Shown here one piece after another: positions 44,437 to 45,418 of a stretch of 45,418 nt of DNA. The notes under the pieces are model-generated. The model had not been told where the DNA came from. It made no database searches and was given only the letters and a program-made list of their open reading frames with translations. The stretch is from Ignavibacteria bacterium. Lineage in GTDB: Bacteria; Bacteroidota; Ignavibacteria; Ch128b. Both the position numbers and the translations under genes were made by a program. Position 1 is the stretch's first letter. Each line of letters begins with the position of its first letter. The DNA lies in NCBI GenBank assembly GCA_016873845.1, contig VGVX01000013.1, positions 1 to 45,418 of the forward strand, written 5' to 3'.

Positions 44437-45418
44437 TCATTTTGGAATTTCAAGTCCAACGAATCGAGCATTTCCCTGTCCATCGCGAACTCTTAAAAGA
44501 AGAGCAGAACCTTTTTTGTCGGATACAAGCTCATCGAATTCTTTCACTGAATCGATTTTCTTTTTATTAATTTCAGTAATTACAAGTCCGCTTCGGAGTC
44601 CAGCATCAAAAGCACTTCCGAAATTATCCACGGCAGAAATTAAAACTCCATTTTCGACTTTATAATTTTTTAAATCATTGCTTGAAAGATTTTTTACAGT
44701 TAATCCAATCTCTTTATAAGTCTTAGTTTCAAGTGCAGTATCAACTTTTCTATCTTCTTTTTTCTTCTCGACTGAAGCTAAATCTTTATCCTCTTTGCGA
44801 GGCCTGAGTGTAATAGATTTGTCAATGTTTTTTCCATCTCTCCAAAGTTTTAAATTGACTTTATCCCCTGCATGTTTACTGGCAATGTACCCCTGGAGAT
44901 CGTTTGGTTGATACACCTCACGTCCGTCAATCGAAATAATAATATCACCTATCTCAATGCCTGCGTCCTTTGCTGCACCATCTTCAACGAGAGTTTCAAC
45001 TATGACTCCTCTTGTTTTATCGAGTCCGACCGATTTTGCGACTGCATCATCCACAGCACGAATTTGAACTCCAATGTAACCGCGCTTTACACGACCAAAT
45101 TCGATTAAGTCTTTCGCAACTGTTTTAGCAATATTGATTGGTATCGCAAAACCATAACCTTGATAGTATCCTGTTCGGGATGCAATAGCAGAGTTGATTC
45201 CGATTACTGCTCCATTTAAATCAACCAATGCGCCGCCAGAATTGCCAGGATTAATTGCTGCATCTGTCTGGATAAAATCTTCAATTCCATAACTATCTTG
45301 AATAAGCTGTAATCCCCCTCGCCCCATTGCAGAAACAATTCCTGCGGTTACAGTATAATTTAGACCAAGCGGATTTCCGATCGCTAAAACCCATTGTCCC
45401 ACTTGAAGTTTATCTTTT
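44437..45418 (-). CDS. HtrA/DegP-type serine protease, partial (5' end missing)
   Basis: About 327 codons of the C-terminal part are present; the gene runs off the right edge in frame ([16 protein letters not shown] at the edge), so an apparent GTG start at 45402 is not real. The trypsin-like domain shows AIGNPLG and [15 protein letters not shown] with the catalytic serine; the histidine and aspartate would lie outside. PDZ1 follows ([26 protein letters not shown]), then a charged linker, then PDZ2 ([18 protein letters not shown]). DegP-family proteins degrade or refold misfolded envelope proteins. A terminator follows the gene. Confidence 0.95.
   Translation of the reverse strand, partial: KDKLQVGQWVLAIGNPLGLNYTVTAGIVSAMGRGGLQLIQDSYGIEDFIQTDAAINPGNSGGALVDLNGAVIGINSAIASRTGYYQGYGFAIPINIAKTVAKDLIEFGRVKRGYIGVQIRAVDDAVAKSVGLDKTRGVIVETLVEDGAAKDAGIEIGDIIISIDGREVYQPNDLQGYIASKHAGDKVNLKLWRDGKNIDKSITLRPRKEDKDLASVEKKKEDRKVDTALETKTYKEIGLTVKNLSSNDLKNYKVENGVLISAVDNFGSAFDAGLRSGLVITEINKKKIDSVKEFDELVSDKKGSALLLRVRDGQGNARFVGLEIPK

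Overview
The window looks like a chromosomal segment of an AT-rich bacterium of the Ignavibacteria/Chlorobi side of the Bacteroidota-Chlorobiota group. Support comes from a secreted protease-like protein ending in a type IX secretion (T9SS) sorting domain with the NYPNPFNPST motif, a GWxTD-family protein, a TonB-dependent receptor, many lipoprotein and Sec signals, and an arginine decarboxylase of the pyruvoyl type. The phylum assignment is inference from these features, not a database result. No insertion sequence, prophage, CRISPR array or rRNA gene was found. Most genes are housekeeping genes, packed tightly and mainly on the minus strand.

Layout. 1-1172 (minus): hypothetical lipoprotein, tadA and the first part of a lipoprotein that overlaps the end of tadA. 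1262-1752: two tRNA-Arg genes (anticodons TCG and ACG) and a third tRNA-Arg-like locus broken up by short palindromes. 1917-2648 (plus): cytidylate-kinase-like protein. 2698-8368 (minus): membrane-protein candidate, GNAT acetyltransferase, NFACT/RqcH-type protein, POT-like transporter, M24 peptidase. 8576-9232 (plus): adk. 9219-15526 (minus): ftsE, pdxA, GWxTD protein, M23/T9SS protein and rho. 15723-22853 (minus): folC, pyrD, pyrK, RpiB-like fusion, manC, an acidic unknown protein and alr. 23112-27279 (plus): amino-acid permease and polA. 27393-32540 (minus): a secreted GH13 amylase, a binding-protein/permease fusion and a second permease, which together read as a starch/maltodextrin uptake locus lacking its ATPase here. 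32660-34900 (plus): smpB, tyrS and arginine decarboxylase. 34866-39612 (minus): a thiamine salvage operon under a TPP riboswitch. 39581-45418 (minus): MltD-like LysM transglycosylase, carboxyltransferase, MBL hydrolase and a partial HtrA/DegP protease.

The most interesting system is the riboswitch operon. A TPP aptamer precedes a TonB-dependent receptor, thiamine pyrophosphokinase and a sodium:solute symporter, with almost no space between the three genes. The symporter is therefore a good candidate for the inner-membrane thiamine transporter. The leader also contains complementary segments that suggest how TPP could hide the ribosome binding site. Other points of interest are the palindrome-invaded tRNA locus, an RpiB-like protein with a EutQ-like front domain and no recognisable catalytic base, and a transporter fusion whose start codon appears to lie inside an intergenic repeat. 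Several genes begin with TTG or GTG.
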